A DNA stretch of 64,000 bases from Thiodiazotropha sp040506275 (GTDB lineage Bacteria; Pseudomonadota; Gammaproteobacteria; Chromatiales; Chromatiaceae): assembly GCA_040506275.1 (NCBI GenBank), contig JBEVXD010000002.1, forward strand, positions 576,914 through 640,913. The letters run 5' to 3'. The position numbers were made by a program, and so were the translations under genes. Below, piece by piece: positions 35,891-44,019 of this stretch. How positions within the stretch are numbered: position 1 is the stretch's first letter; each line of letters begins with the position of its first letter. The notes under the pieces are model-generated. The model did not search any database. It saw only the letters and a program-made list of their open reading frames with translations, and was not told where the DNA came from.

Positions 35891-36694
35891 TTATTTCAGA
35901 GCTGCAATCAGATCTTGATTGATCCAGCCCTTCAACAGGCCTGCAGCCTTCATTGGGACGGCTTCCATATCTATCCGGGTTGCCAGTAACTCACATGCAT
36001 CGTTGAATGTTCCGCCGTTCCGAAGAGCATCGAACACCAACTGCTCATCTGGCTCAAGAGAACGAAATCGTGTCACCAGATCCTGGCGCCAGATCAACCA
36101 ACCACTGGGATTCGTCTCCTGTATTGCATCAATCTTAACCGGAGGATCAGCTGTGAGCGCTTTCCACATCGCAGGAACGTTCCATTTCAGGTCGAGCCGA
36201 CCGACACATGGCGCGAATTCAAATCGCAACAGTGGCCATTCATCAGCTGGGACTGAAGCCATCCCCTGCTCTCCAAAACATTCACAATCAGCGGCATCGA
36301 ACACTTCTCCCAGCGTCCATTCAAACTCCGACAGTTCAGGCAACCACGACATATTATGGTAGGCGGGATCAGTATCAACCTTCTCGCAAAGATAGTGACT
36401 AAATCGACGACCAAAATCACGAAGCGTGAAGGAATGTGATGGGTTTTGTTGGATATAACCATCCGCAAGAAGATCGAATTGGTCACTGCCGATTGCCATA
36501 TTGACTGCAGGATAATCACTCATTAATACCTCCTTTAAGCGGGATGTATAGGCGTTTGCATAAACTGACAATTGATATGCCGGTGTTGCACGCCCTGCAC
36601 TGCTTACCCATGCATTCTGTTCATCGTTTCTCGGATCCAGAATAAATCCCTGGAAGCGGGCTTGTAATTCTTCAAGATTTTGCATCTTTATCAC
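35891..36694 (-). CDS. bufC: BufC/DUF2063 partner protein of bufferin maturation
   Basis: A 267-residue protein with an N-terminal DUF2063 domain (LEELQARFQGFILDP onward, then SVYANAYTSRLKEVL and DYPAVNMAIGSDQFDLLA). In bufferin clusters this protein recognises the precursor peptide and presents it to the iron-dependent oxidase BufB. The start is a GTG at 36694 immediately after the bufB stop, or an ATG three codons later at 36685. It is the last gene of the bufA-bufB-bufC operon. Confidence 0.85.
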   Translation of the reverse strand: MIKMQNLEELQARFQGFILDPRNDEQNAWVSSAGRATPAYQLSVYANAYTSRLKEVLMSDYPAVNMAIGSDQFDLLADGYIQQNPSHSFTLRDFGRRFSHYLCEKVDTDPAYHNMSWLPELSEFEWTLGEVFDAADCECFGEQGMASVPADEWPLLRFEFAPCVGRLDLKWNVPAMWKALTADPPVKIDAIQETNPSGWLIWRQDLVTRFRSLEPDEQLVFDALRNGGTFNDACELLATRIDMEAVPMKAAGLLKGWINQDLIAALK

Positions 36695-37546
36695 TCAAGC
36701 AACCTGTTCGGTAATAGTGGTCTCACCGATCTCCCGTACACGTTCCAGTTCACACAATAATTCTGCTAACGGCGGTATATTGTCATCTCTTTCAATCATG
36801 GTGCTGACGTGACCAAAGCGTTGTATTGCATCAGCATACAATTCGTACACCGGATCTGCGATAGGATGATCGTGAGTGTCTATAATCAGATTCTCCTCCT
36901 GGGTGTGGCCCGCCAGATGAATCTGATAGATGCGCTCACTAGGCATTGCTTGTAAATAGGTGCGGGGATCAAAGTTATGATTGTATGCACTGACATAGAT
37001 ATTATTGATATCTAGCAGTAGCAGACAGTCAGCACGCTCCACAACTTCTGCTAAAAATTCCCACTCACTGAGCTGTGATTCGCTGTAGCTGATATAACTC
37101 GATACATTTTCCAACAACATCTGTCGGCCCAGATAGTCCTGCACCCTGGTAATGCGTTCTACAACATGATCGATTGCCTCCTCTGTATAAGGTAATGGCA
37201 ATAGGTCATGCATGTTTAACTTGTTGATTCCTGTCCAGCATAGATGATCGGAGAACCACATAGGCTCCACCCACCCTATCAACGCCTTCAATTTTTTTAA
37301 ATAGCTGTAATCAAGTGGTTCGATGCTGCCAATCGATAGCGACACACCGTGCATCATTATCGGGTAGAGTTCGCGTATTCGGTTCAAGTAATGGAGCGGT
37401 TTACCCCCCTCCACCATATAGTTCTCAGATATAACCTCAAACCAGTCCACATCCGGTTTTGAATCGAGCACCTCATCGTAATGTTGCCTACGCAGACCCA
37501 ATCCATAACCGAGAAAAGGCCTTTTATTGCCATCAGCTTCGCTCAC
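36695..37546 (-). CDS. bufB: BufB/DUF692 multinuclear non-heme iron oxidase (MNIO)
   Basis: A 283-residue DUF692 TIM-barrel enzyme. Family marks: GYGLGLRRQHYDEVL, DWFEVISENYMVEGG, MMHGVSLSIGS, WFSDHLCW, LLLDINNIYVSAYN, IHLAGHTQEENLIIDTHDHPI. These His, Asp and Glu residues bind the two or three irons. MNIOs modify cysteines of precursor peptides, forming thiooxazoles in bufferins. It lies between bufA (87 bases upstream) and bufC (adjacent). Confidence 0.9.
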   Translation of the reverse strand: MSEADGNKRPFLGYGLGLRRQHYDEVLDSKPDVDWFEVISENYMVEGGKPLHYLNRIRELYPIMMHGVSLSIGSIEPLDYSYLKKLKALIGWVEPMWFSDHLCWTGINKLNMHDLLPLPYTEEAIDHVVERITRVQDYLGRQMLLENVSSYISYSESQLSEWEFLAEVVERADCLLLLDINNIYVSAYNHNFDPRTYLQAMPSERIYQIHLAGHTQEENLIIDTHDHPIADPVYELYADAIQRFGHVSTMIERDDNIPPLAELLCELERVREIGETTITEQVA

Positions 37547-37633
37547 AACCCATCTCCAGAGAATAATTATTTACGCAATTAATGAACTGGTATCACTATC
37601 CTTGGACAGTGCACCAGTCCATCATTGTTTGAC

Positions 37634-37900
37634 TTATCCCTTCGGTTTATCGACGGAGCCGCCTATCTCTTCACAGGCATGCTTAGACATACTCACAAAG
37701 CCTTGACCTTTACAAGCTGCATGACCTTTACAGGCATTATTCGCGGTTTTACAATCATTGTGCCCTTTACACTTATTAACACCAAAACAGTGCACATTGG
37801 CTTCATTGCCCGCTTGGACCGATGTCATCGGGGCTACAGAAAACAGGGTTGCGGCGGTAGAGGCCAATGCAAGTGAGGCTAGCTTTCTACGTGTAATCAT
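37634..37900 (-). CDS. bufA1: bufferin precursor peptide (DUF2282)
   Basis: An 88-residue precursor with a signal peptide (RRKLASLALASTAATLFSVAP) and a Cys/Lys/Gly-rich core: CFGVNKCKGHNDCK, NACKGHAACKGQGF and a last C in HACEEIGG. The repeated CKGH and HxxC pattern is that of DUF2282 bufferins, which are exported and sequester copper. AAGGAG lies before the ATG. First gene of bufA-bufB-bufC. The regulator is not evident. Confidence 0.88.
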   Translation of the reverse strand: MITRRKLASLALASTAATLFSVAPMTSVQAGNEANVHCFGVNKCKGHNDCKTANNACKGHAACKGQGFVSMSKHACEEIGGSVDKPKG

Positions 37901-38027
37901 GGAAATCTCCTTAGGCTGCTAAAAGCTGTTTTTAAAATCATATGCACCTTGGCGCTTTACCAAGGTGGCAACCCAATTATTGAAAACAAATATCACGTAA
38001 GTGTCACGGTCAGTTCACAATTTCTGC

Positions 38028-38957
38028 TCACTGAGCAGACTCCAGCTGCAGATAGGTACGGTTGATATTGCGTCTGTGCCATCCTTCGTAAAATTTTAGA
38101 TGCCTGAATTGAGGCGCTTCGCCCAAGATATCGGTGGTTTCACTGAGATCTTTCCAATCCTCCAGTGCCTTACTAACACCCTCGACCAGAAAAGTGAGGT
38201 AATCACCAGTGTCACGCTGTGCCTTTGCGAAAGTATCGGGAAACCCATGACCTGGGATCGTTGAGACAGGGTCCAGGGATGCGATCTCCTCAAACGATCG
38301 CTTCCACTCCATTACGGGCGTAAAGGTATGAATGCCTAGCATGCGGTCGTTGAATACAAAATCTCCAACAAAGGCAATTTTCTGTTGTGGGATCCATACG
38401 ATGGTGTCACCAGGAAAATGTCCATTTCCGGGCCACTTCAACTGAAACTTCTCCCCTCCCAGATTCAGATCTGCCTGATCTGCCTCGATTGTCCGCATGG
38501 CATATGTGGGACGAACGGTTGCGGCTTCATCAGAATTTAGCGTCTGTAAACGGCGCATGTGGTCTTCTACATGTTGCTTTTGAGCCGTTACGGTGCGAGC
38601 CAATGCGATGATCTCGACTCCTTTGTCGCTAAAATAGCTATTACCCATCCAGTGGTGATCCTGAGCACCGATATTGATCACCCAGCGGATCGGCTGTCCA
38701 GTGATACGAGCTACACTCTGTTCGATCAGTTGAGCGCCTGCTGGCGTCGCTCCTGATCCAATCAGAACCACGCCTGCATCTGTAATGACAAAACCCAGTG
38801 TGTTGTTTAATGCATGGTTATCCGCAGTGCGTGGTCCGATCTCTCCGACTAACGCCCAGATGTTATCTGCTACTTTTACTGGCTGTAGTTCAAATGCCTG
38901 TGTCGTAACACTCCATATGACTAGTAAAACTGCCGGGATTATCTGCTTATAGTTCAT
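38028..38957 (-). CDS. secreted MBL-fold protein with altered metal site
   Basis: A metallo-beta-lactamase-fold protein with a signal peptide (IIPAVLLVIWSVTTQAF), about 309 residues from the ATG at 38957. That start has AGGTGA at good distance and overlaps the rhodanese stop by 11 bases. The usual HxHxDH motif reads INIGAQDHHWMGNSYF, so the first two histidines appear lost. The later ligands stay: HFPGD, VGDFVF, and PGHGFP. Relatives are putative periplasmic hydrolases near quinoprotein or sulfur genes. The altered site may mean one metal or none. Confidence 0.75.
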   Translation of the reverse strand: MNYKQIIPAVLLVIWSVTTQAFELQPVKVADNIWALVGEIGPRTADNHALNNTLGFVITDAGVVLIGSGATPAGAQLIEQSVARITGQPIRWVINIGAQDHHWMGNSYFSDKGVEIIALARTVTAQKQHVEDHMRRLQTLNSDEAATVRPTYAMRTIEADQADLNLGGEKFQLKWPGNGHFPGDTIVWIPQQKIAFVGDFVFNDRMLGIHTFTPVMEWKRSFEEIASLDPVSTIPGHGFPDTFAKAQRDTGDYLTFLVEGVSKALEDWKDLSETTDILGEAPQFRHLKFYEGWHRRNINRTYLQLESAQ

Positions 38958-39867
38958 AGTCACCTGCATAAGGTTTTTCTCCGACAACTGTAGGCAAGGT
39001 CAAGCGGTTGCCCCAGTGTGACCAACCGCCATTGTAGAGGCGTACATCTTTGGCACCCAAGTGTTTCAGCTGCATATAGGCTAAGCTCATGCGGAAGCCA
39101 TCGTGGCAGTAGACATAAATGGTTTTGTTGAGGTCCATAGAAGCATACAGTTCCGTCAGCTCCTCATCCTCTTTCCATTTCTGTGCGCTGGTGCCATCCA
39201 GGCTGACAACATTGACTGCACCCGGAATATGACCGCCCATAATGGAGTGTTTGATCACCTTGCCTGTGTACATATCATGAGGACGAGCATCAAGCAGAAT
39301 CACATTTGGATCACGTCGTGAGACCACGTCGTTATAGATCTCTGTCCACTCAACATGAAGCGCTGGGTTTGCCTCTTGCAATGTCACATTGCCGAGGGGA
39401 GGTTGAGGTGAAGCTTCTTTTGTTAACTCTTCGAATGCGCTCCACTCAGTGGTACTGCCGTTGAGAATTTTAACTTGCGACAGATTGAAGCCATAGAGAT
39501 CAAGTAAGTAATAGAGGCGCGACACCAGCGCTGTATTGGAATCATCGTAAAGAACCAGAGTAGAATCGTTGTTAACACCCCAGCTGCGCAGTCGTTGTTG
39601 GAAAACCTCGCGTGGTGGGAAACGCATCAACGGACTGGCGGCATTATCGCCCAGATCCTTGAATCGTTGCACCTGAACAGCGCCAGGTACATGGCCTACG
39701 GTGAAGTACCGATGTGGGTGATAGCGTACTTCCAGGATAACCAGTGCCTCATCGTCAATATGTTCTGTTAGCCATTCTGAATCTACCAGAAAAGTTGGTT
39801 CTGCTCTGGCAATTGGTAAGCAGAGGAATATCCCTAATATAAAAAATATTGAGTGAAACTCTCTCAT
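38947..39867 (-). CDS. periplasmic two-domain rhodanese (sulfurtransferase)
   Basis: A 306-residue tandem rhodanese with a signal peptide (FFILGIFLCLPIARAEP). The N-terminal domain (WLTEHIDDEALVILEVRYHP) lacks a catalytic cysteine. The second has the active-site loop VYCHDGFR, with Cys as sulfur carrier. Such enzymes transfer sulfane sulfur from thiosulfate or polysulfide to acceptors. It overlaps the MBL-fold gene and follows a porin gene (79-base gap), part of a minus-strand operon with a second rhodanese. Confidence 0.82.
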   Translation of the reverse strand: MREFHSIFFILGIFLCLPIARAEPTFLVDSEWLTEHIDDEALVILEVRYHPHRYFTVGHVPGAVQVQRFKDLGDNAASPLMRFPPREVFQQRLRSWGVNNDSTLVLYDDSNTALVSRLYYLLDLYGFNLSQVKILNGSTTEWSAFEELTKEASPQPPLGNVTLQEANPALHVEWTEIYNDVVSRRDPNVILLDARPHDMYTGKVIKHSIMGGHIPGAVNVVSLDGTSAQKWKEDEELTELYASMDLNKTIYVYCHDGFRMSLAYMQLKHLGAKDVRLYNGGWSHWGNRLTLPTVVGEKPYAGDYEL

Positions 39868-39946
39868 GAGTATATTTACCTATCATCAATAGAACGCGGC
39901 ATTCTATAGAAAGAATGCCGCACAGTAGTAAATTATGAGTTACGCT

Positions 39947-41014
39947 TTAGTAACCAAATTTTGCATCAATGCCAACAGTAAAGGTTTGAGCATCATCTCC
40001 CCCATCCCTGTCGTGGTCATTGTAGCCAACGATCAACGCTGAGTTCTTTGTCAGCATATATTTCCCACCAATGCTCCAAGTGGTCGCATCTCCCTTGGTG
40101 TCAGATGTATAGACATTATCGCTCGGATCACCTTCGTTAATTCCGTAGCTGGCAGTCACCAAGCCATGTTTACCAACCTTATACGAAGCATGGGCCCAGA
40201 TATTGGTTCCCAGTTTCAGCTCTGTTACGTCTTCATAGTGCCCTGCCAATGTCAAACCATTCTTGAATTTATACTGGGCGCCTATTTTCTGTGCAGCACC
40301 GTTCGTTAGTGAGCCGGTGTCGTCTGCATCAACATCTAGTACATCTGCTGTCAGGCGGAGACCTTCTAGAAAATATTTTATACCGATACCAGTGGCACTA
40401 CCCCCTTTGTAATCCTTCAGTTTTCCAGCGTTATGCAGACGCTCCGAAGAGTCATCCGGAAGCATGGAATAAAAAGCACTCACCTGGAAGCCAGCCATTT
40501 TCGGCGAGGTATAATCAATAGCATTATTAAAATAGTTGGCATTCAGATTTGATGCACCTTGCTGTCCACTCTGTCGTGCCTGCAGAATATGGTCAGTCCA
40601 AGGGTCAATTTTCGTGTAACTAGACTTATAGCCTGTCGTTAATCGACCCAAACGAACTGCTCCCAGCTTTTTATTCTTAAGTCCAACAAGTGCATCACGG
40701 AACAGAAAATTCTGATCATTTTCACCAACGCTCTCGTACTGAATAGCAGCTTTGTAAATCAGTTTTGTTCCCTCCAAATAGGTCTTCATGCTTCCCATCA
40801 TTCCAAGGCGTGAGGAATTACTTTTGAAACTGGTTCCCTCTTCAGCTCCTGGGCCATTCTCTGAAGAGTTGTCAATAGATACATTAACTTGACCAAAAGC
40901 CTTGAAGATATCATCACTACTTTTGGCTTGAGTGTCATTGGCAATGGCAGGTATAGACATAACTGCACTCGCTGCTACAGCAAGCGTTGATTTTTGGATA
41001 ATAGATTTCACCAT
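39947..41014 (-). CDS. Gram-negative general porin
   Basis: A 355-residue outer-membrane beta-barrel of the general porin family: signal peptide ending AIANDT, alternating strands and the expected final pattern GIDAKFGY with terminal aromatic residue. The segment GAVRLGRLTTGYKSSYTKIDPW matches the constriction-loop region of beta-type porins. It is placed between two rhodanese genes (26 and 79 bases), so it may admit sulfur compounds. Confidence 0.82.
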   Translation of the reverse strand: MVKSIIQKSTLAVAASAVMSIPAIANDTQAKSSDDIFKAFGQVNVSIDNSSENGPGAEEGTSFKSNSSRLGMMGSMKTYLEGTKLIYKAAIQYESVGENDQNFLFRDALVGLKNKKLGAVRLGRLTTGYKSSYTKIDPWTDHILQARQSGQQGASNLNANYFNNAIDYTSPKMAGFQVSAFYSMLPDDSSERLHNAGKLKDYKGGSATGIGIKYFLEGLRLTADVLDVDADDTGSLTNGAAQKIGAQYKFKNGLTLAGHYEDVTELKLGTNIWAHASYKVGKHGLVTASYGINEGDPSDNVYTSDTKGDATTWSIGGKYMLTKNSALIVGYNDHDRDGGDDAQTFTVGIDAKFGY

Positions 41015-41040
41015 CTCATCTCTCCTGTTTAGGATATGGT

Positions 41041-41559
41041 TTATTTGATTTTGGTTTTGTAAGGGAAACCACTATCCATCCATGCAGAGATTCCACCGGG
41101 TGCGCGATAGACGTTTTTATAACCTAAATATCTCGCCCACATTGCAGCATTGTGGGAACGCCCACACTTTACAAATCCGCAATAAATGACGATTTTTTTG
41201 TTTAGGTCTGAGCCTAGGGCCGCTTTATAGTCAGCTTGGGTATGACCATCTTCCGCATCCAATTCCCATTTCCCTGCACGTTTGGATTTGAAGCCAATAT
41301 TGATGGCGCCATCAATATAAGCCAGGTCATATTCAACTTTTGGATGAGCATCGATTAATACAAAATCTTCCTTTGCAGCAAGCATTGATTTAATCTCAGC
41401 TACACTGATCAGGTTATAGCCACCTTCGTTAACCTCACCTACAATTTTTAAAGCCAGAGTCTCGGTGACAGTCTCTTTCAAGAGACTGTTTCCGGCTTGT
41501 GCACTGCCATAAAACATGGAAATTGCCAGTATTGCACTGGCAACAGTGACTTTCTTCAT
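41041..41559 (-). CDS. periplasmic single-domain rhodanese
   Basis: A 172-residue rhodanese with a signal peptide (ASAILAISMFYGSAQAG). The DAHPKVEYDLAYIDGAINI region is typical. The active-site loop is IVIYCGFVKCGRSH, with the first Cys as candidate nucleophile and a second Cys five residues later. First gene of the porin/rhodanese/MBL operon. An FNR-type box lies 59-74 bases upstream of its start. Confidence 0.82.
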   Translation of the reverse strand: MKKVTVASAILAISMFYGSAQAGNSLLKETVTETLALKIVGEVNEGGYNLISVAEIKSMLAAKEDFVLIDAHPKVEYDLAYIDGAINIGFKSKRAGKWELDAEDGHTQADYKAALGSDLNKKIVIYCGFVKCGRSHNAAMWARYLGYKNVYRAPGGISAWMDSGFPYKTKIK

Positions 41560-41617
41560 AATGAACTCCTCATCTTGTTGGGAGTTCGAATCGTCACAGA
41601 TAGTGAGACAGCCTTAT

Positions 41618-41633
41618 ATGATTCCGATCATAC
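41618..41633. promoter_or_regulatory. FNR/CRP-type operator TATGAT-TCCG-ATCATA
   Basis: A perfect 6-4-6 palindrome between the Crp/Fnr gene and the rhodanese-porin operon. It is a variant of the FNR box TTGAT-N4-ATCAA with ATGAT half-sites. Its centre would suit activation at about -41 of a start near 41584. Confidence 0.6.
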
Positions 41634-41638
41634 GCTAC

Positions 41639-42250
41639 CTATTCGAGCAGGCGGACTGACCTATCAGCACGTTTGATCTTGCCATCTTTTTCAAGAGATG
41701 CGAGTGTGCGGTACAGGGTTTCCTTTTGCAGACCCAACTCATGGGCCCATTCGTACAAGTGTGTAGGGTAGTGAATAGTGCGATCGGAATTAGATTCACA
41801 TAGCAGGTAATGTAGGACCCGATCAGCCGCGTTTTTCAATCGCAAACGTTCGTAGCGTGAGCACTGTTGCCGTGAAGTTCTTGCAATTGCCAACATGAAC
41901 TGAAAAGAAAAGTCAGGGTTTGTAACAAGCTCATGCTTTATCACTTTCATAGGAATCCTGGATACCTTGCAATCACTCAACGCAACGCCATCGCAAACAT
42001 AATGATCGACAGCCATCGTCGATTCACCCAGTATCTCGTTCGCTCTTGCTCGTAACATAATAACTTCCGTGCCATCTACCAAATAGCGAACAGCCTTGAT
42101 TTCACCTGATTGAAGGTAAAATATCTCTTCAACAGGTTTATTAACTCGAAACAGGTACTCTCCAGGTTGCAACAGGTGAACCTTTGCCTGCTGTATTAAA
42201 GTTTCTGGAAAATAGTCTGGAAGTAGAGTGATTGCGGCACTGTTACTCAT
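41639..42250 (-). CDS. Crp/Fnr family transcription regulator
   Basis: A 203-residue regulator from the ATG at 42250. A cyclic-nucleotide-type beta-barrel (LLQPGEYLFRVNKPVEEIFYLQSG, RARANEILGESTM) is followed by a long helix and a winged HTH (YEWAHELGLQKETLYRTLASLEKDGKI). The recognition helix reads ETLYR where FNR has ETISR, so Glu and Arg are kept but Ser becomes Tyr. That fits a modified half-site (ATGAT). There is no N-terminal iron-sulfur cysteine cluster. An ATG at 42352 would add 34 residues but lacks a binding site; GGAG precedes 42250 at a longish 11-base gap. It probably controls the adjacent rhodanese/porin operon. Confidence 0.82.
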   Translation of the reverse strand: MSNSAAITLLPDYFPETLIQQAKVHLLQPGEYLFRVNKPVEEIFYLQSGEIKAVRYLVDGTEVIMLRARANEILGESTMAVDHYVCDGVALSDCKVSRIPMKVIKHELVTNPDFSFQFMLAIARTSRQQCSRYERLRLKNAADRVLHYLLCESNSDRTIHYPTHLYEWAHELGLQKETLYRTLASLEKDGKIKRADRSVRLLE

Positions 42251-42720
42251 ATGATTGTTTTCTCCGAACTGGATATGGCTCTTGATGTTATCCACAGTAC
42301 GCTTGACCGATTCTGAATCGCCTCCTGTTCTCAGGATGCTTTCCAGTCTCATGAAATGATGTATACATTGTAGACTTGCCTGTGTTCAAGGCTTTAGAAC
42401 ATCTCGATGTAATCAAAGATTTTACTTCGGGCTGCGGAAGAGTGATGAGAGGCGCTAATGCTGGCCGGAATGGGTCTTGGTGCCTAGATCATGGTTCCTC
42501 GAGTACTACTGAAAGACTCACCTCAAGGCCTCAGGGATGCCCATTCAAAAAATAGGGGCATATATGGTTTCCACATTCAGGCCTCTATCCCTGACCAATG
42601 AGATTCCACACATTATTCCCTATATCCACTAATATACCGTATGTGGACGAAAATTTATCTACAGTAGTTTATTTCTAGTGGTCAAGCGCGTAAGAAACGG
42701 AACCATAGATACAAAATGCT
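42251..42720. other. divergent intergenic region, nothing else recognised
   Basis: About 470 bases between the divergent Crp/Fnr and amidohydrolase genes. Contains the palindrome ATGTATACAT (42359-42368); no gene seen. Confidence 0.4.
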
Positions 42721-43635
42721 ATGTCCAGATTATTTAAAAACCTATCGGTAACTACCCTACTTTCATTCTTTACTTTTATTTCACCTACATGCATCAGCGA
42801 CGATGGGCTGACTAAGCTGGCGGATATCCATCTACACTGGAAGTGGAATCAAAAAGAGGTTACGGAAGCGGAACAGGCCGTTGAAATCTTGCGTGACAAC
42901 CATGTCACGTTAGCGGTTGTTACCGGTACTCCACCGGAACTGGCGCTTGAACTGCAGCAGTTGGCACCTGATATCGTGGTACCTATTTATGGGGTTTATA
43001 AAGGCGCTATCGACTGGTCGAATTGGTATCACGATAAGGGGTTAGTTGGGCGTGTCCGTCTTGCACTGGAATCGGGGCGCTACCATGGTATTGGTGAACT
43101 GCACATGATCAGCGGCTTTGTAACTGATTGGAAGAATCCGAATATCTCCGGTCTTTTTGAAATTGCTGCGGTGTTTGATGTGCCTGTACTTGTACACACG
43201 GAATTTTCGAGGGCCGACTATCTAATTGGCTTCTGTAGTGCATATCCTAAAACCCGTTTTCTGTGGGCGCATGCCGGTTCTATTCTACCGCCAAGCGAGG
43301 TGGCGCGTGCATTAAGCCAATGTGCCAATCTGAGTGTAGAGCTGTCTGCTCGTGATCCATGGCGGCATGTGGGTAATCCTATTGTGGATGAAATGGGTGT
43401 GCTAAAAGTCGAATGGCGAGATTTAGTGATTAAATACGCTGACCGATTCATGATCGGTTCTGATCCGGTTTGGCCTGTTGAGCAACTCAACCCCTGGGAC
43501 GAACCTGATTCAGGTTGGGAGCATCTATCACGTTTCCTAGGCTTTCACCGTGAGTGGTTAAAGCAGCTACCAACGGAAATTGCCCAAAAAGTGCGTTTCA
43601 ACAATGCGATGGATTATTTTAAGCGGCAACAGTAG
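42721..43635 (+). CDS. secreted amidohydrolase-type TIM-barrel protein
   Basis: A 304-residue protein with a signal peptide (LSVTTLLSFFTFISPTCISD). The barrel motifs ADIHLHW, GIGELHM, VLVHTEF, LWAHAGS and MIGSDPVWP match the amidohydrolase_2 group. First-strand HxH and the final Asp are present, so metal-dependent hydrolysis is likely; substrate unknown. It stands alone; no ribosome binding site is obvious before the ATG. Confidence 0.75.
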   Translation: MSRLFKNLSVTTLLSFFTFISPTCISDDGLTKLADIHLHWKWNQKEVTEAEQAVEILRDNHVTLAVVTGTPPELALELQQLAPDIVVPIYGVYKGAIDWSNWYHDKGLVGRVRLALESGRYHGIGELHMISGFVTDWKNPNISGLFEIAAVFDVPVLVHTEFSRADYLIGFCSAYPKTRFLWAHAGSILPPSEVARALSQCANLSVELSARDPWRHVGNPIVDEMGVLKVEWRDLVIKYADRFMIGSDPVWPVEQLNPWDEPDSGWEHLSRFLGFHREWLKQLPTEIAQKVRFNNAMDYFKRQQ

Positions 43636-44019
43636 TGTTTATAACGTTGTGTATCACCTAGTCTATTTATAATAGTAATTACTTATCAATAACTTACATG
43701 TAAACTGAAGAGTTACACAGTCGGATTTCTCAATACCATCTCAGCTGTTTTGTAAACCATCTACAAGGCAACTCACCAAAAGAGTACCCCATTCAAGCAA
43801 TTAGCATATAACCATGCATTAGGAGTGGTAAAGATCGGTTCATAATCTGCCTCTATCGTTGAATATAACGTGTTATGTCGACAATTTTACCTATTATTGG
43901 ATATTCCAACGTTATGTATCGCTTTATTTATAGTGAAATGTCGACAATTTTATCTTATATTGCAGCGCAGCATTTATACCCTACCGAAGTTACCATGTGA
44001 TGAATCTGGAGCCAGCCGT
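43636..44019. other. intergenic upstream of mqo
   Basis: About 385 bases without a gene; carries the direct repeats listed separately. Confidence 0.4.
43876..43952. repeat. 14-base direct repeat TGTCGACAATTTTA upstream of mqo
   Basis: Exact copies at 43876-43889 and 43939-43952, 63 bases (six helical turns) apart start to start. Each contains the palindrome TGTCGACA. They look like paired regulator sites 68-144 bases before the mqo start. Confidence 0.55.
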
